A stretch of DNA of 64,000 nucleotides from Jannaschia faecimaris. Its GTDB lineage: Bacteria; Pseudomonadota; Alphaproteobacteria; Rhodobacterales; Rhodobacteraceae. The position numbers and the translations under genes are program-made. The stretch's first letter is position 1. Each line of letters begins with the position of its first letter. Positions 41,464 to 51,745 of the stretch are shown here, in pieces. Where the stretch lies: contig NZ_FNPX01000012.1 in assembly GCF_900107415.1 (NCBI RefSeq), positions 1-64,000 of the forward strand. Direction: 5' to 3'. The notes beneath the pieces are model-generated. The model saw only the letters and a list, made by a program, of their open reading frames with translations. It was not told the origin of the DNA and did not search any database.

Positions 41464-43815
41464 ATGCTTTTCGGATTGGACGGGGTCGAAATCGGCCTGA
41501 TCATCGTCTTCCTGTGCCTGTTCGGCGGGATCATGTCGGGTTTCCCGGTGGCCTTTGCCATCGCTGGTGCGGGCACAATCAGTTTCGCCATCATCGCCGC
41601 GCTTGATTCTGCGGGGATCCTGATCCACCAGACGATCGATACGGGCAGTGCCGAGTATGCGGCCCTCGTTGCCGAGGGCGTGGCGCGCGAAAGTATCTCT
41701 GTCTTCAGGTATCCCGAATTGCCGCGCGAAGCCGTTGCCCTGTTCCCGCAGGGATGGGAAACCGCGCTTGATCGCAACATCGGCTTTATCGTCAACCGCA
41801 TGAACGAGCGTGTGATCGCCGGTGCTTCTATTGAGACCCTGCTGGCCGTGCTGATGTTCGTGATGATGGGCATCACGTTGGAGCGCTCCAAGATCGCGAA
41901 CGACCTTTTGACCACGATGGCGCGCGTCTTCGGCCCGCTGCCGGGCGGCTTGGCCGTTTCGATCGTGATCGTGGGGGCCTTCCTTGCTGCTTCCACCGGT
42001 ATCGTCGGCGCGACCGTTGTGACCATGGGCCTGCTGGCCTTGCCCACGATGTTGCGCAACAACTACTCACCGGAGCTTGCGACGGGCGTGATCGCCGCCT
42101 CGGGTACGCTGGGCCAGATCATTCCGCCCTCGATCGTGATCGTTCTGCTGGGGACGCTGGCGGGAGATATCTATTCCACTGCGCAGGAAAACCGTGCCGC
42201 CGCCGTCGGCTGTTCAGATGCTCTGACCTACCTGGGCGAACCGGCGGTCGTTTCGGTCGGCACTCTGTTCCAGGCGGCGCTGCTGCCGGGTATCTTTCTC
42301 GCATTCCTTTATGGGGCCTATGCCTTCGGCTTTGCGCTTCTGAATCCATCGAAGGCACCCGCGGTGCAGTTGGGCGACGGGCAAGTTTCGACAACGACCA
42401 AGCGGGATGCCTTGACCTGGCTCGTGGCGGTTCCCGTGGCCCTGGTCATCGGGGGGATCGTTCTCGGCATGGTCGGGGTCATCGGTACACAGGATGTGGC
42501 CGTAAGCACGTACAGCGAGGCGGGTGAGGCGTCGTCGCTGCGGACCAATGTCTCCCAGATGTGCCAGGCGGCCATGATCGAGTTGCACGGGCAGGGCGCA
42601 TGGGACGCGGCCATCGCGCAGCAGGCTGCGATCGACGCCTCGGGCGGTGCACAGCTGGCCCGCGAGTTGACTGCGGAGGAGTTGATCGAAGCCCGTAACC
42701 TCGCCGTTTCAGTGGCCGCGCCCATCGGCACCGGCATCGCCATACTGTTCATCGGCATGGGAATGGTTCTGGCTGCCGCGCAGGGTATCAACCCACTGGC
42801 CGACGAGAAGCCTTTGCTGATCGGGGCCGGCGGCGTCGTCCTTGCCTTCGTGATCGACGCGTTGCTGATCACGCCCACGACTTCCGCTGGGACGACGTTC
42901 GTCCTTATGGCCGTGCCGCTTGCGATCACGCTGGTTGGCGTCTGGCCCGCGTTCAAGCGTTTGGCGCAGAACGATCTGATCCGGGTCGTCTTTCCGCCCT
43001 TGGTTCTGATCGTGGCTGTTCTTGGTTCCATCCTTGGGGGCATCACCAACCCGACGCCCGCCGCGGCCTTGGGGGCCGGCGGCGCAATCATGTTGGCCGC
43101 CTACCGCAAACTGCAAGAAGAAGGGCGCGCGGGTACGCCGATCCTGCTGGCCTCGCTCGCCATCGTGGTGATGCTGCTTTTTGGGGTGAACTTTGACCTT
43201 CGAACCGGCCTCGATACGACAACGGTCGCCGACTGGATCGCCCTGCTCATCGCGCAGGCGGCCTTTCACGGGGCGTTCCTCGGCCTTCTTTTTGCCAGTT
43301 GGGTTCTGTTGCGGTCGGGCGTCCTGGGGCCGGTCGTGCGGGAAACGGCCAAGGTAACGTCGATGGTCTTTACCATCTTGATCGGCTCGCAGTTGCTGAA
43401 CCTTGTGCTGATCTCCTTTGGGGGGGAGCATTACATCCAGCAGTTCCTGCAAAGCTTCGACAGCGAGCTGAAGGTGTTCCTGATCGTCATGCTGGTCCTG
43501 TTCATCCTGGGCTTCGTCCTGGATTTCCTGGAGATCATTTACATCGTCATTCCGATTGTCGGTCCTGTTATTTACGGCGGCACCTTCGATCCGAAATGGG
43601 TTACGATCATGATTGCCGTGAACCTGCAGACGTCGTTCCTGACGCCGCCCTTCGGGTTCGCGCTGTTTTATCTGCGGGGCGTCGCTCCGGCGGAGGTGAC
43701 AACCCGGCACATCTATCGTGGTGTCGTTCCCTTTGTCATGATCCAAGGGCTTGGCTTGGCGATTCTGTGGATGTTCCCGTCGATCGTGACGATCGTGCCG
43801 AATCTTTTACCCTAA
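41464..43815 (+). CDS. TRAP transporter large permease, long TakM-type (DctM family)
   Basis: This 783-residue inner-membrane protein is much longer than the usual 430-residue DctM. DctM-type halves (LPGGLAVSIVIVGAFLAAST, then GVIAASGTLGQIIPPSIVIV, and a C-terminal NLQTSFLTPPFGFALFYLRG) surround a long insert with extra membrane helices near residues 310-560. The ATG at 41464 has an AGGGAG site. With the preceding two genes it forms a complete TRAP system. Confidence 0.9.
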   Translation: MLFGLDGVEIGLIIVFLCLFGGIMSGFPVAFAIAGAGTISFAIIAALDSAGILIHQTIDTGSAEYAALVAEGVARESISVFRYPELPREAVALFPQGWETALDRNIGFIVNRMNERVIAGASIETLLAVLMFVMMGITLERSKIANDLLTTMARVFGPLPGGLAVSIVIVGAFLAASTGIVGATVVTMGLLALPTMLRNNYSPELATGVIAASGTLGQIIPPSIVIVLLGTLAGDIYSTAQENRAAAVGCSDALTYLGEPAVVSVGTLFQAALLPGIFLAFLYGAYAFGFALLNPSKAPAVQLGDGQVSTTTKRDALTWLVAVPVALVIGGIVLGMVGVIGTQDVAVSTYSEAGEASSLRTNVSQMCQAAMIELHGQGAWDAAIAQQAAIDASGGAQLARELTAEELIEARNLAVSVAAPIGTGIAILFIGMGMVLAAAQGINPLADEKPLLIGAGGVVLAFVIDALLITPTTSAGTTFVLMAVPLAITLVGVWPAFKRLAQNDLIRVVFPPLVLIVAVLGSILGGITNPTPAAALGAGGAIMLAAYRKLQEEGRAGTPILLASLAIVVMLLFGVNFDLRTGLDTTTVADWIALLIAQAAFHGAFLGLLFASWVLLRSGVLGPVVRETAKVTSMVFTILIGSQLLNLVLISFGGEHYIQQFLQSFDSELKVFLIVMLVLFILGFVLDFLEIIYIVIPIVGPVIYGGTFDPKWVTIMIAVNLQTSFLTPPFGFALFYLRGVAPAEVTTRHIYRGVVPFVMIQGLGLAILWMFPSIVTIVPNLLP

Positions 43816-44063
43816 AGGTGATTTCCTGATCGGACCGGCTCTTTCAGGGGCCGGCTGGTGCCTGCGTTGCTGATTGGCCTTTGGGCAATGGGGGCTTTCC
43901 TGCGTCCAGCGGGGTGAATGCTGGCGCACGAAACGGTGTTGGCACGTGTCAGGACGCGCGGGCCCAGGCATGTTCGGGCCTGACGCGGGGAATGAAATAC
44001 ATCGGCTTTCATATCCCGTGTCGCCGCATTAATGTCGCGCGGACTCAACACCAGGAGGCTCTG
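43816..44063. other. Intergenic region before the cyclophilin pair
   Basis: No gene is supported in these 248 bp. It presumably contains the promoter for the cyclophilin genes; an AGGAGG ribosome site ends it. Confidence 0.4.
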
Positions 44064-44564
44064 ATGGCCGACATCAAAGATCCCGAAAATACCATTATCA
44101 TCGAACTAAAGGACGGCTTGGTCCATATCGAGTTGCTGCCCGACGTGGCCCCCGGCCATTGCGCGCGGATGAAGGAATTGGCCCGTGAAGGTGCCTACGA
44201 CGACGTCGTCTTTCACCGCGTGATCGAGGGCTTCATGGCCCAGACCGGCGACGTAGAACATGGCAAGGGCGGTGGCAACACATCGCGCGCCGGCACCGGC
44301 GGCTCGGACAAGCCGGACCTGAAGGCGGAGTTCTCTGGCGTGCCGCACGATCGCGGAACGCTTGGCGCGGCGCGATCGGCCAGCCCCGATTCGGCCAACT
44401 CGCAATTCTTCATCAACTTCGGCGACAACCATTTCCTGAACCGCCAGTATACTGTCTATGGTCGCGTGATCGAGGGGATGGAGCACGTGGACAAGATCGC
44501 CCGTGGCGAGCCGCCCGCAAATCCCGACAAGATGATCTCGGTGAAAGTCGCCGCCGATGCGTAA
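44064..44564 (+). CDS. Cyclophilin-type peptidyl-prolyl isomerase, cytoplasmic
   Basis: This 166-residue protein has the short bacterial cyclophilin pattern: VVFHRVIEGFMAQTGDV with the catalytic arginine, GTLGAARSASPDSANSQFFI, and YTVYGRVIEGMEHVD. It has no signal peptide, so it acts in the cytoplasm. The ATG follows AGGAGG. It overlaps the next cyclophilin gene by 8 bp. Confidence 0.93.
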   Translation: MADIKDPENTIIIELKDGLVHIELLPDVAPGHCARMKELAREGAYDDVVFHRVIEGFMAQTGDVEHGKGGGNTSRAGTGGSDKPDLKAEFSGVPHDRGTLGAARSASPDSANSQFFINFGDNHFLNRQYTVYGRVIEGMEHVDKIARGEPPANPDKMISVKVAADA

Positions 44565-45108
44565 GACGCTCGCATCGATCGTCCTGGTCGCGCTTGCCGG
44601 TCAGGCCGGCGCGACTGGGCTGGAAATCGACGTCACCGGCGAGGCAAACGGCACCATCACCATCGACTTGCTGGAAGACGTGGCCCCGGGTCACGTCGAC
44701 CAGATCACCGCACTGGCCGAGGCGGGAGCCTATGACGGCGTCGTCTTTCACCGCGTTATCGACGGGTTCATGGCCCAGACCGGCGATGTTCAGCATGGGC
44801 GCGTCGGCGGTGACATGTCGCTGGCTGGGACGGGGGCGAGCGATCGTCCCGACCTGCAGGCAGAATTCTCGGATGTTTCGTTCGAGCAAGGCGTGGTCGG
44901 CATGGCCCGGTCGTCGAACCCGAATTCGGCCAACAGCCAGTTCTTCATCATGTTCGGACCCGCGCCGCACCTGAACGGGCAGTATACGGTCGTTGGCCGC
45001 GTCACGGGCGGGCAGGACGTTGTCGACAGCATCAAGCGTGGAGAAGGTCGCAATGGCGCGGTCGTCGGCGCGCCGGACGTAATGTCGGACGTGCGCGTCA
45101 CCGACTGA
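44557..45108 (+). CDS. Cyclophilin-type peptidyl-prolyl isomerase, exported
   Basis: This 183-residue cyclophilin (VVFHRVIDGFMAQTGDV, ARSSNPNSANSQFFI, YTVVGRVTGGQDVVD) has an added signal peptide, MRKTLASIVLVALAGQAGA, and so is periplasmic. It is closely similar to the preceding gene, pointing to tandem duplication followed by gain of a signal. Its start overlaps the upstream stop by 8 bp. Confidence 0.92.
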   Translation: MRKTLASIVLVALAGQAGATGLEIDVTGEANGTITIDLLEDVAPGHVDQITALAEAGAYDGVVFHRVIDGFMAQTGDVQHGRVGGDMSLAGTGASDRPDLQAEFSDVSFEQGVVGMARSSNPNSANSQFFIMFGPAPHLNGQYTVVGRVTGGQDVVDSIKRGEGRNGAVVGAPDVMSDVRVTD

Positions 45109-45130
45109 TCTCGTCAACAGACAAAGCATA

Positions 45131-45156
45131 AGGCCGCCCTGAGAGGCGGCCTTTTT
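45131..45156 (+). terminator. Intrinsic terminator of the cyclophilin operon
   Basis: AGGCCGCC and GGCGGCCT form an 8-bp stem with a 6-nt loop followed by a T-run, 23 bp after the second cyclophilin stop codon. Confidence 0.9.
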
Positions 45157-45192
45157 CATGATTCGATGAAGCGGATCAATCGCTGCTAGGTT

Positions 45193-45402
45193 CTACTCCG
45201 TGGCTGCGGCGCTTTCGGTGATTGTGACATCGCCGTCGGTCTGCACTGCGGCTCCGGTCGACATGTTTTCTTCGGGCGAGACGATGAAGAACAGATAGGC
45301 GATCAGGAGTATGCCTACGAACACCACGCCAGCCGCGATACCAATGATCGGGCCGAAGTGGTTTTTCGCTTGTTTCTCAAGATTTGTGTCGGGGGCGCTC
45401 AT
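45193..45402 (-). CDS. Small single-span membrane protein, unknown
   Basis: This 69-residue protein has one strong hydrophobic helix (about residues 16-42, FGPIIGIAAGVVFVGILL onward) between a short polar N terminus and an acidic, Ala/Thr-rich tail. The ATG at 45402 has an AAGGAGG site, supporting real expression. No family is recognised. It sits alone between the cyclophilin terminator and tyrS. Confidence 0.65.
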   Translation of the reverse strand: MSAPDTNLEKQAKNHFGPIIGIAAGVVFVGILLIAYLFFIVSPEENMSTGAAVQTDGDVTITESAAATE

Positions 45403-45481
45403 GGCGATCCTCCTTCGAATTTTTGTACGTGAGTGTTGCGCGTCCAAATAGTAAAACCGATGACCCCGGTTTTTGTTCCGA

Positions 45482-46735
45482 TCAGTCTTGAACTTTTACG
45501 AGGGCGTGGCGTTTGCGCCCCGCCGAAAGCTTCACTTGACCAGACAGTGTGGCGGCGTCCAGCACCAGACCGGCGTCCGTCACGGTGTCGTCGTTCAGTC
45601 TGGCACCGCCCTCCGCGATCAGGCGCTTGGCTTCCTTGCCCGACTTGGCAAGCCCCGCGCGCACGATCAGTTGCACCACGGAGATACCATCAGCCGCCTC
45701 TGCCGTCGTGACCGTGGCAGTCGGCAGATCATCGCCTGCGCCGCCCTTTTCGAAGACTTCGCGCGCCGTGGCCTCGGCGGCTGCGGCGGCTTCGGCCCCG
45801 TGCAAGAGGGTCGTCACCTCGTTGGCAAGCCGGATCTTGGCGTCGTTTATGGTGGACCCTTCAAGCGCGCCCAATCGGTCGCACTCGGCAATATCCAGTT
45901 CAGTATAGAGCTTCAGGAACCGTCCCACGTCCGCGTCAGTCGTGTTGCGCCAGAATTGCCAGAACTCATAGGGCGACAGCAGATCGGAGTTCAGCCAGAT
46001 CGCGCCGTGCTGCGATTTGCCCATTTTCTTGCCGTCCGACGTGGTCAGCAGCGGGGAGGTCAGGCCGAAGACCTGATCATCCAGAATGCGCCGGGTCAGG
46101 TCTATACCGTTGACGATGTTGCCCCACTGATCGCTGCCGCCCATCTGGAGCAGGCAACCGTAGCGGCGATGCAGTTCCATGAAGTCGTAGGCCTGAAGGA
46201 TCATGTAGTTGAATTCCAGGAACGACAGTGATTGCTCGCGGTCCAGACGGGATTTCACGCTCTCGAATGCCAGCATCCGGTTGACCGAAAAATGCCGCCC
46301 CACGTCGCGCAGGAACTCCAAATAGTTCAATCCGTCCAGCCACTCGGCGTTGTTCACCATTACCGCGTCGGTCGGTGCATCTCCAAAGGTGACATAAGGG
46401 GCGAACGCCGCCTTGATCCCTTCGATGTTGCTGTCGATCTGCTCGGGCGTCAGTAGGGGGCGTTCGTCTGCGCGAAAGCTGGGGTCACCTACCTTGGTGG
46501 TGCCGCCGCCCATAAGGACGATCGGCTTGTGCCCTGTCTTTTGCAGCCAGCGCAGCATCATGATCTGGATGAGCGATCCTACGTGCAGCGACGTCGCAGT
46601 CGCGTCAAAGCCGATATATCCCGGCACCACACCAGCGACCAAGGCCTCGTCCAACGCCTGATAGTCGGTGCAGTCGGCCAGGAAGCCGCGCTCCATCATC
46701 ACGCGCATGAAGTCTGATTTGGGGTGGTAGGTCAT
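45482..46735 (-). CDS. tyrS: Tyrosyl-tRNA synthetase
   Basis: This 417-residue class I synthetase charges tRNA-Tyr. [18 protein letters not shown] carries the HIGH-equivalent HVGS (51-54), [12 protein letters not shown] is the KMSKS loop, and an S4 RNA-binding domain occupies about 350-417. It diverges from anmK over 66 bp. Confidence 0.96.
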   Translation of the reverse strand: MTYHPKSDFMRVMMERGFLADCTDYQALDEALVAGVVPGYIGFDATATSLHVGSLIQIMMLRWLQKTGHKPIVLMGGGTTKVGDPSFRADERPLLTPEQIDSNIEGIKAAFAPYVTFGDAPTDAVMVNNAEWLDGLNYLEFLRDVGRHFSVNRMLAFESVKSRLDREQSLSFLEFNYMILQAYDFMELHRRYGCLLQMGGSDQWGNIVNGIDLTRRILDDQVFGLTSPLLTTSDGKKMGKSQHGAIWLNSDLLSPYEFWQFWRNTTDADVGRFLKLYTELDIAECDRLGALEGSTINDAKIRLANEVTTLLHGAEAAAAAEATAREVFEKGGAGDDLPTATVTTAEAADGISVVQLIVRAGLAKSGKEAKRLIAEGGARLNDDTVTDAGLVLDAATLSGQVKLSAGRKRHALVKVQD

Positions 46736-46801
46736 GGGTCTTTCGGTCCATTTCTATGCGGTGACCCGCCTTAGCGCGGGCAAGGGCCGAGGGGAACCCA
46801 G

Positions 46802-47947
46802 ATGGAGCAGATCCGTGCGCTAGGGGCGATGTCCGGAACGTCGATGGACGGCGTGGATGCTGCCGTTGTTATGACCGACGGCGAGAGCATCGCCGGGTTC
46901 GGCCCGCACGGATACTTGGAATATTCTACCGATGACCGCGCCGCCATCGCCCGCGCCGTGGGACAGTGGCAGGGAGATCCGGACGTGGCCGCCGCAGCCG
47001 AGGTAGTGGAAACATGCCATGCGCGGCTGTTGTCGCGGTTTGACGCGGATGTCGTGGGGTTTCACGGTCAAACGCTGGCCCACGACCCCGCGAACCGGCG
47101 CACCCATCAGGCGGGCGATGGTGCGGTCTTGGCCGAAGTTCTGGAAATTCCCGTTGTCTGGGATTTTCGCACGACCGATGTCACTTTGGGTGGGGAGGGG
47201 GCACCCCTGGCCCCGGCGTATCACCATGCCTGCGCGCGTTGGATCGGTGCAACGGAGCCGCTTGCCATTCTGAACCTCGGAGGCGTGGGCAATCTGACTT
47301 GGATTGATCCCGGTAAGCCGATGGAGGCCGAGGGCGCGCTTTTGGCCTTCGACACCGGGCCCGCGAACGCGCCGATCAACGACCTTTGCATGGATTGGCT
47401 TGGCCAACCGTTCGACCGCGATGGGGCGCTGGCGCGCGAAGGCGTGGCTGATGCGGACCTTGTCTCGCAATTGATGGAAAACGGGTATTTTTTTCGAATG
47501 CCGCCCAAGTCCCTCGACCGCGACTCTTTTCGGCAGGCGGGGGCCGCGATAGACGCTTTGCCGCCAAGTCACGCAGCGGCGACGTGGGTGGCTGTCATCG
47601 CCGCAAGCGTGGCCCACGCCCTCGATCAATGCCCAACGGTGCCGACACGCCTGCTGGTGACGGGCGGGGGGCGGTTGAACCCGGCGATCATGGAGGCACT
47701 TGCGGGTTTGCCAACCCGGGTCGACCCTATCGAGGCGGCGGGCTTGAACGGCGACATGCTGGAGGCGCAGGCCTTTGCCTTTCTCGCAGTGCGTGTGCTG
47801 CGCGGCCTTCCAACCAGTTTTCCCGGAACGACCGGTGTATCGGCAAATGTCGGCGGCGGCGAGGTCAGCCGCCGGGCTGGCATCTTGGACAGCCTGCCCA
47901 ACAGCGCTAGACACGCGGGGACGCGACAGGTAACGAAACCCCGTTAG
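46802..47947 (+). CDS. anmK: Anhydro-N-acetylmuramic acid kinase
   Basis: This 381-residue enzyme opens and phosphorylates 1,6-anhydro-MurNAc during peptidoglycan recycling. The signature SGTSMDGVDA is at residues 11-20, with NLGGVGNLTWI and AFDTGPANAPIND further on. The substrate is a product of lytic transglycosylases such as the one at 35226-35825. It is 26 bp upstream of zwf. Confidence 0.94.
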   Translation: MEQIRALGAMSGTSMDGVDAAVVMTDGESIAGFGPHGYLEYSTDDRAAIARAVGQWQGDPDVAAAAEVVETCHARLLSRFDADVVGFHGQTLAHDPANRRTHQAGDGAVLAEVLEIPVVWDFRTTDVTLGGEGAPLAPAYHHACARWIGATEPLAILNLGGVGNLTWIDPGKPMEAEGALLAFDTGPANAPINDLCMDWLGQPFDRDGALAREGVADADLVSQLMENGYFFRMPPKSLDRDSFRQAGAAIDALPPSHAAATWVAVIAASVAHALDQCPTVPTRLLVTGGGRLNPAIMEALAGLPTRVDPIEAAGLNGDMLEAQAFAFLAVRVLRGLPTSFPGTTGVSANVGGGEVSRRAGILDSLPNSARHAGTRQVTKPR

Positions 47948-47973
47948 CGGTAACACAATTCGGAGAAGCATCC

Positions 47974-49428
47974 ATGGTCTCCCGCACGATCCCCGTAGAT
48001 CCCTTTGACCTGGTCCTGTTCGGGGCGACCGGCGATCTCGCCAAGCGCAAGATCCTGCCGTCACTCTACCGACGGTTCACTGCCGGGCAGATGCCGACCG
48101 ACGCGCGCGTCATCGGGGCGGCCCGGTCGGAATTGTCGCAAGACGAATTTCACACGCTGGTGCGCGACGCGATCGAGGCCTACGTATCTGACACCATGAA
48201 GGACGCCGCCACGATCGACGCTTTCATTGCGCAGTGCTCCTATATCGCGATCGACGCGAAGGGCGAAGGTGGATGGGAAGAACTGAAGACCAGCGTCCGC
48301 GACGAAGTGGTGAAAGCGTTTTATTTTTCGGTCGCGCCAGCGATTTTCGGGCCCTTGGCCGAAAAGCTTCGAAGCCATGGAATTGCCTGCGAAAACAGCC
48401 GCCTGGTGGTCGAGAAGCCGTTCGGCATCGACTTGGAGACGGCCAAAAAGCTCAACGATGACCTGGCTGCCAGTTTCCACGAGACACAAATCTACCGTAT
48501 CGACCATTTTCTGGGTAAGGAAACGGTGCAGAACCTGATGGCCGTCCGCTTTGCCAACGTTCTGTTCGAGCCGCTTTGGAACGAACGGTATATCGATCAC
48601 GTGCAGATCACGGTGGCCGAGACTGTTGGCGTCGGTGGGCGCGGATCGTACTATGACAAGTCGGGCGCGATGCGCGATATGGTGCAGAACCACCTGATGC
48701 AGCTGCTGTGCCTGACGGCGATGGAGCCGCCTGCGGCCTTTGATCCGGACCGCCTGCGCGACGAAAAGCTCAAGGTGATCCGCGCGCTGGATCCTGTCGC
48801 GCCCAAGAATATCGTGCGCGGACAGTACAAGGCGGGGCCGGATCCGTCATACCTCGAAGATGCGGAAAACCCCGACAGCAAGACCGAATGCTACATCGCG
48901 ATGAAAGTCTGCATTTCGAACTGGCGCTGGAAACACACGCCGTTCTACCTTCGCACCGGCAAGCGGATGAGCAAGCGCATGTCCGAGATCGTGGTGCAGT
49001 TCAAGGAAACCCCGCATTCCATTTTTGATCGTGACGAAGGTTCGACCGCGAATGCCTTGACGATTCGGCTCCAGCCGGACGAGGGTATGGACCTGTCGGT
49101 TACCATCAAAGAGCCGGGGCCGGGCGGCATGCGGCTGGTTAATGTGCCGTTGGACATGAGTTTTGCCGACGCTCTTGGCCCGGACGGGGAAGAAATCCCT
49201 GACGCATATGAGCGGCTGATCATGGATGTGATCCGCGGCAACCAGACCTTGTTCATGCGCGGTGACGAGGTCGAGGCCGCTTGGGCTTGGACCGATCCGA
49301 TCATCGATGCCTGGGAGGCGCGGGGGGATAAGCCGCAACCCTATGCGCAAGGCTCGTCTGGGCCCGAGGAGGCCTTGGCCATGATGTTGCGCGACGGGCG
49401 TCGCTGGCGTGATCTGGAGACTGGATGA
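47974..49428 (+). CDS. zwf: Glucose-6-phosphate 1-dehydrogenase
   Basis: This 484-residue enzyme oxidises glucose 6-phosphate to 6-phosphogluconolactone, feeding the Entner-Doudoroff and pentose phosphate routes. GATGDLAKRK (17-26) is the nucleotide site, EKPFG (147-151) holds the conserved lysine, and RIDHFLGKE holds the catalytic His178. It overlaps pgl by 4 bp. Confidence 0.96.
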   Translation: MVSRTIPVDPFDLVLFGATGDLAKRKILPSLYRRFTAGQMPTDARVIGAARSELSQDEFHTLVRDAIEAYVSDTMKDAATIDAFIAQCSYIAIDAKGEGGWEELKTSVRDEVVKAFYFSVAPAIFGPLAEKLRSHGIACENSRLVVEKPFGIDLETAKKLNDDLAASFHETQIYRIDHFLGKETVQNLMAVRFANVLFEPLWNERYIDHVQITVAETVGVGGRGSYYDKSGAMRDMVQNHLMQLLCLTAMEPPAAFDPDRLRDEKLKVIRALDPVAPKNIVRGQYKAGPDPSYLEDAENPDSKTECYIAMKVCISNWRWKHTPFYLRTGKRMSKRMSEIVVQFKETPHSIFDRDEGSTANALTIRLQPDEGMDLSVTIKEPGPGGMRLVNVPLDMSFADALGPDGEEIPDAYERLIMDVIRGNQTLFMRGDEVEAAWAWTDPIIDAWEARGDKPQPYAQGSSGPEEALAMMLRDGRRWRDLETG

Positions 49429-50099
49429 TGGAATTTCGAAGCTATCCTGACCGTGAACTCCTGGCGATGGGGCTGGCCGACGCACTGGCCAGCGACCTCA
49501 AAAACTGTCTGCTGACGCATGACTGGGTTAGCCTCTGTGTCCCAGGCGGCACATCGCCGGGAGATACGTTCCGCATGCTTTCTGGCGTCGCGCTCGACTG
49601 GGATCGCGTGCACGTGTTCCTGAACGACGAACGTTGGGTTCCCGAGGGCCACGACCGCTCAAATACCAGCCTGCTCCGGGCGACGTTGCTGACTGATCGG
49701 GCATCTAAGGCAAAGCTGGTGCCGATGGTGAACGATGCCGATACGCCTGAGGAAGGCATCCCCGCGCTGGAGGCCGGGTTTGCGTCCGAACTGCCGATTT
49801 CAGTGCTGCTTCTCGGTATGGGCGCGGACATGCACACCGCCAGCCTTTTCCCCGGTGCCGACAAACTCGACCTTGCCATGTCGGCCGATGCGCCGATCCT
49901 TGTGCCGATGCGCGCCGAGAGGGCCGGAGAGCCGCGGATCACTCTGTCGCGCCGCGTGCTGGCCGATGCAATGGAAACCCATGTCCTGATCATGGGTGAC
50001 GAAAAACGAACCGTGTTGGAGCGCGCGCGCAACCAAGACCCGATGGATGCCCCGATTGCGGCCTTCCTGAAGGATGCCGTGGTTCACTGGGCCCCCTGA
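49425..50099 (+). CDS. pgl: 6-phosphogluconolactonase
   Basis: This 224-residue enzyme hydrolyses the lactone made by Zwf. [33 protein letters not shown] and [18 protein letters not shown] are the family motifs. ATG codons at 49425 and 49428 are both possible; the first overlaps the zwf stop by 4 bp. pgi follows 11 bp later. Confidence 0.94.
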   Translation: MMEFRSYPDRELLAMGLADALASDLKNCLLTHDWVSLCVPGGTSPGDTFRMLSGVALDWDRVHVFLNDERWVPEGHDRSNTSLLRATLLTDRASKAKLVPMVNDADTPEEGIPALEAGFASELPISVLLLGMGADMHTASLFPGADKLDLAMSADAPILVPMRAERAGEPRITLSRRVLADAMETHVLIMGDEKRTVLERARNQDPMDAPIAAFLKDAVVHWAP

Positions 50100-50110
50100 G
50101 GAGAGACACG

Positions 50111-51700
50111 ATGGATTTCTGGACCGGGATCGAAACCCTCCGCGCGCAGCCCAAGGCGCGCATTTCCGATTTATTGGCTAATTATAACAGAACTGCGAGA
50201 ATGAAGGCTGAATTCGGGCCTTTTATGTTCGATATGTCCAAGACGGCGCTGACTGCCGAGGCGCTCGATGCGCTCTTGAATATGGCCTCAGGGGTGCCGG
50301 GCCGGCGCGACGCGATGTTTGCGGGCGACAGGATCAACGCGACTGAAGACAGGGCCGTCCTGCACACCGCGTTGCGCGGCAACCGTCCCGTGGTGGTCGA
50401 TGGGCAGGACGTGATGCCGGGCGTGCATGCCACCCTGGAGCGGATGCGGGACTTCGCCGCCGACGTGCGGGACGGCACCTTTCAGGGGCAGGGCGGGCGC
50501 ATCACGGATGTGGTGAACATCGGCATCGGCGGCTCGGACCTGGGTCCGGCGATGGCGGTTCTGGCGCTCGCCCCGTTCCACGATGGCCCCCGTTGTCATT
50601 TCGTTTCGAACGTGGATGGGGCCGACTGGGAGGATACGGCCAAGACGCTTGACCCGGCCACAACGCTTGTGATCGTGGCCTCCAAGACATTCACCACCAT
50701 AGAGACGCTGACGAACGCCAATACCGCGCGCGATTGGATGGCTGATACGGTGGATGATCCGACCGCACAATTCGCCGCGCTGTCGACCGCGCAGGACAAG
50801 ACCGGTGCCTTTGGTATCGACCCGTCGCGGGTGTTTGGATTCGAGGATTGGGTCGGCGGACGCTACTCCGTCTGGGGGCCGATCGGCCTGTCGTTGATGC
50901 TGGCGATCGGGCCGGGCAATTTCGACGCTTTTCTCAAGGGCGCAAGGGAGATGGACGACCACTTCCGCACTGCCCCCTTGGCCGAAAACCTGCCGGTGCT
51001 ATTGGCACTTCAGGGGATCTGGCACCACCAGGTCTGCGGCTACCCGACACGCGCCGTTCTGCCATATGATAACCGGCTGTCGCGTCTGCCAGCCTATCTT
51101 CAGCAACTGGAGATGGAGAGCAACGGCAAAAGCGTGACAATGGCCGGCGATCCGCTGCCCGGCCCCGCCGGCCCCGTCGTCTGGGGAGAGCCGGGAACGA
51201 ACGGGCAGCACGCCTTCTACCAGTTGATCCACCAAGGGAAGACGCCCGTACCATGCGAATTCATGGTCGCCGCCATGGGGGCGGAACCGGGGTTGGACCA
51301 TCACCACAAATTGCTCATTGCGAATTGCCTGGCGCAATCGGAGGCCTTGCTCAAGGGGCGGAGTCATGCCGAGGCCCGTGCGCTGATCGCCGACCGGTTC
51401 TCGGGCGATGAACTGGAGCGTCAGGCAGCACATCGCGTTTTCGAGGGCAACCGCCCGTCCACCACGCTTATCTATCCACGCCTTACCCCCGACGTGCTTG
51501 GCGGGATCATAGCGCTTTATGAACATCGGGTCTTCGTCGAGGGCGTGATGCTAGACATCAACAGTTTTGACCAGTGGGGCGTGGAGTTAGGCAAGGAACT
51601 GGCAACCTCGCTCGGTCCGCTGGTGGATGGCGGCGATGCGTCGGATAAGGATGCGTCGACGCAAGCTCTGCTTGGCCAGCTTTTGGCATGGCGGACTTAA
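50111..51700 (+). CDS. pgi: Glucose-6-phosphate isomerase
   Basis: This 529-residue enzyme interconverts glucose and fructose 6-phosphate. [37 protein letters not shown] and [13 protein letters not shown] are family signatures. An in-line GGAG ribosome site lies between pgl and pgi. The zwf-pgl-pgi order lets hexose phosphate cycle into the Entner-Doudoroff pathway, but edd and eda are not in the window. Confidence 0.96.
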   Translation: MDFWTGIETLRAQPKARISDLLANYNRTARMKAEFGPFMFDMSKTALTAEALDALLNMASGVPGRRDAMFAGDRINATEDRAVLHTALRGNRPVVVDGQDVMPGVHATLERMRDFAADVRDGTFQGQGGRITDVVNIGIGGSDLGPAMAVLALAPFHDGPRCHFVSNVDGADWEDTAKTLDPATTLVIVASKTFTTIETLTNANTARDWMADTVDDPTAQFAALSTAQDKTGAFGIDPSRVFGFEDWVGGRYSVWGPIGLSLMLAIGPGNFDAFLKGAREMDDHFRTAPLAENLPVLLALQGIWHHQVCGYPTRAVLPYDNRLSRLPAYLQQLEMESNGKSVTMAGDPLPGPAGPVVWGEPGTNGQHAFYQLIHQGKTPVPCEFMVAAMGAEPGLDHHHKLLIANCLAQSEALLKGRSHAEARALIADRFSGDELERQAAHRVFEGNRPSTTLIYPRLTPDVLGGIIALYEHRVFVEGVMLDINSFDQWGVELGKELATSLGPLVDGGDASDKDASTQALLGQLLAWRT

Positions 51701-51720
51701 CGCCGTTGACTTGATGATAT

Positions 51721-51745
51721 GCCGGGGTTCACGGCTGCCCCCGGC
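51721..51745. terminator. Hairpin between convergent pgi and thioesterase genes
   Basis: GCCGGGG and CCCCGGC form a perfect 7-bp stem with an 11-nt loop in the 45-bp gap between the two stop codons. Confidence 0.5.

Noticed and set aside
42709-43746. 345-codon minus-strand frame opposite the large TRAP permease
   Set aside because: Very rich in Asp, Gln, Arg and His, the typical antisense image of a hydrophobic membrane protein.
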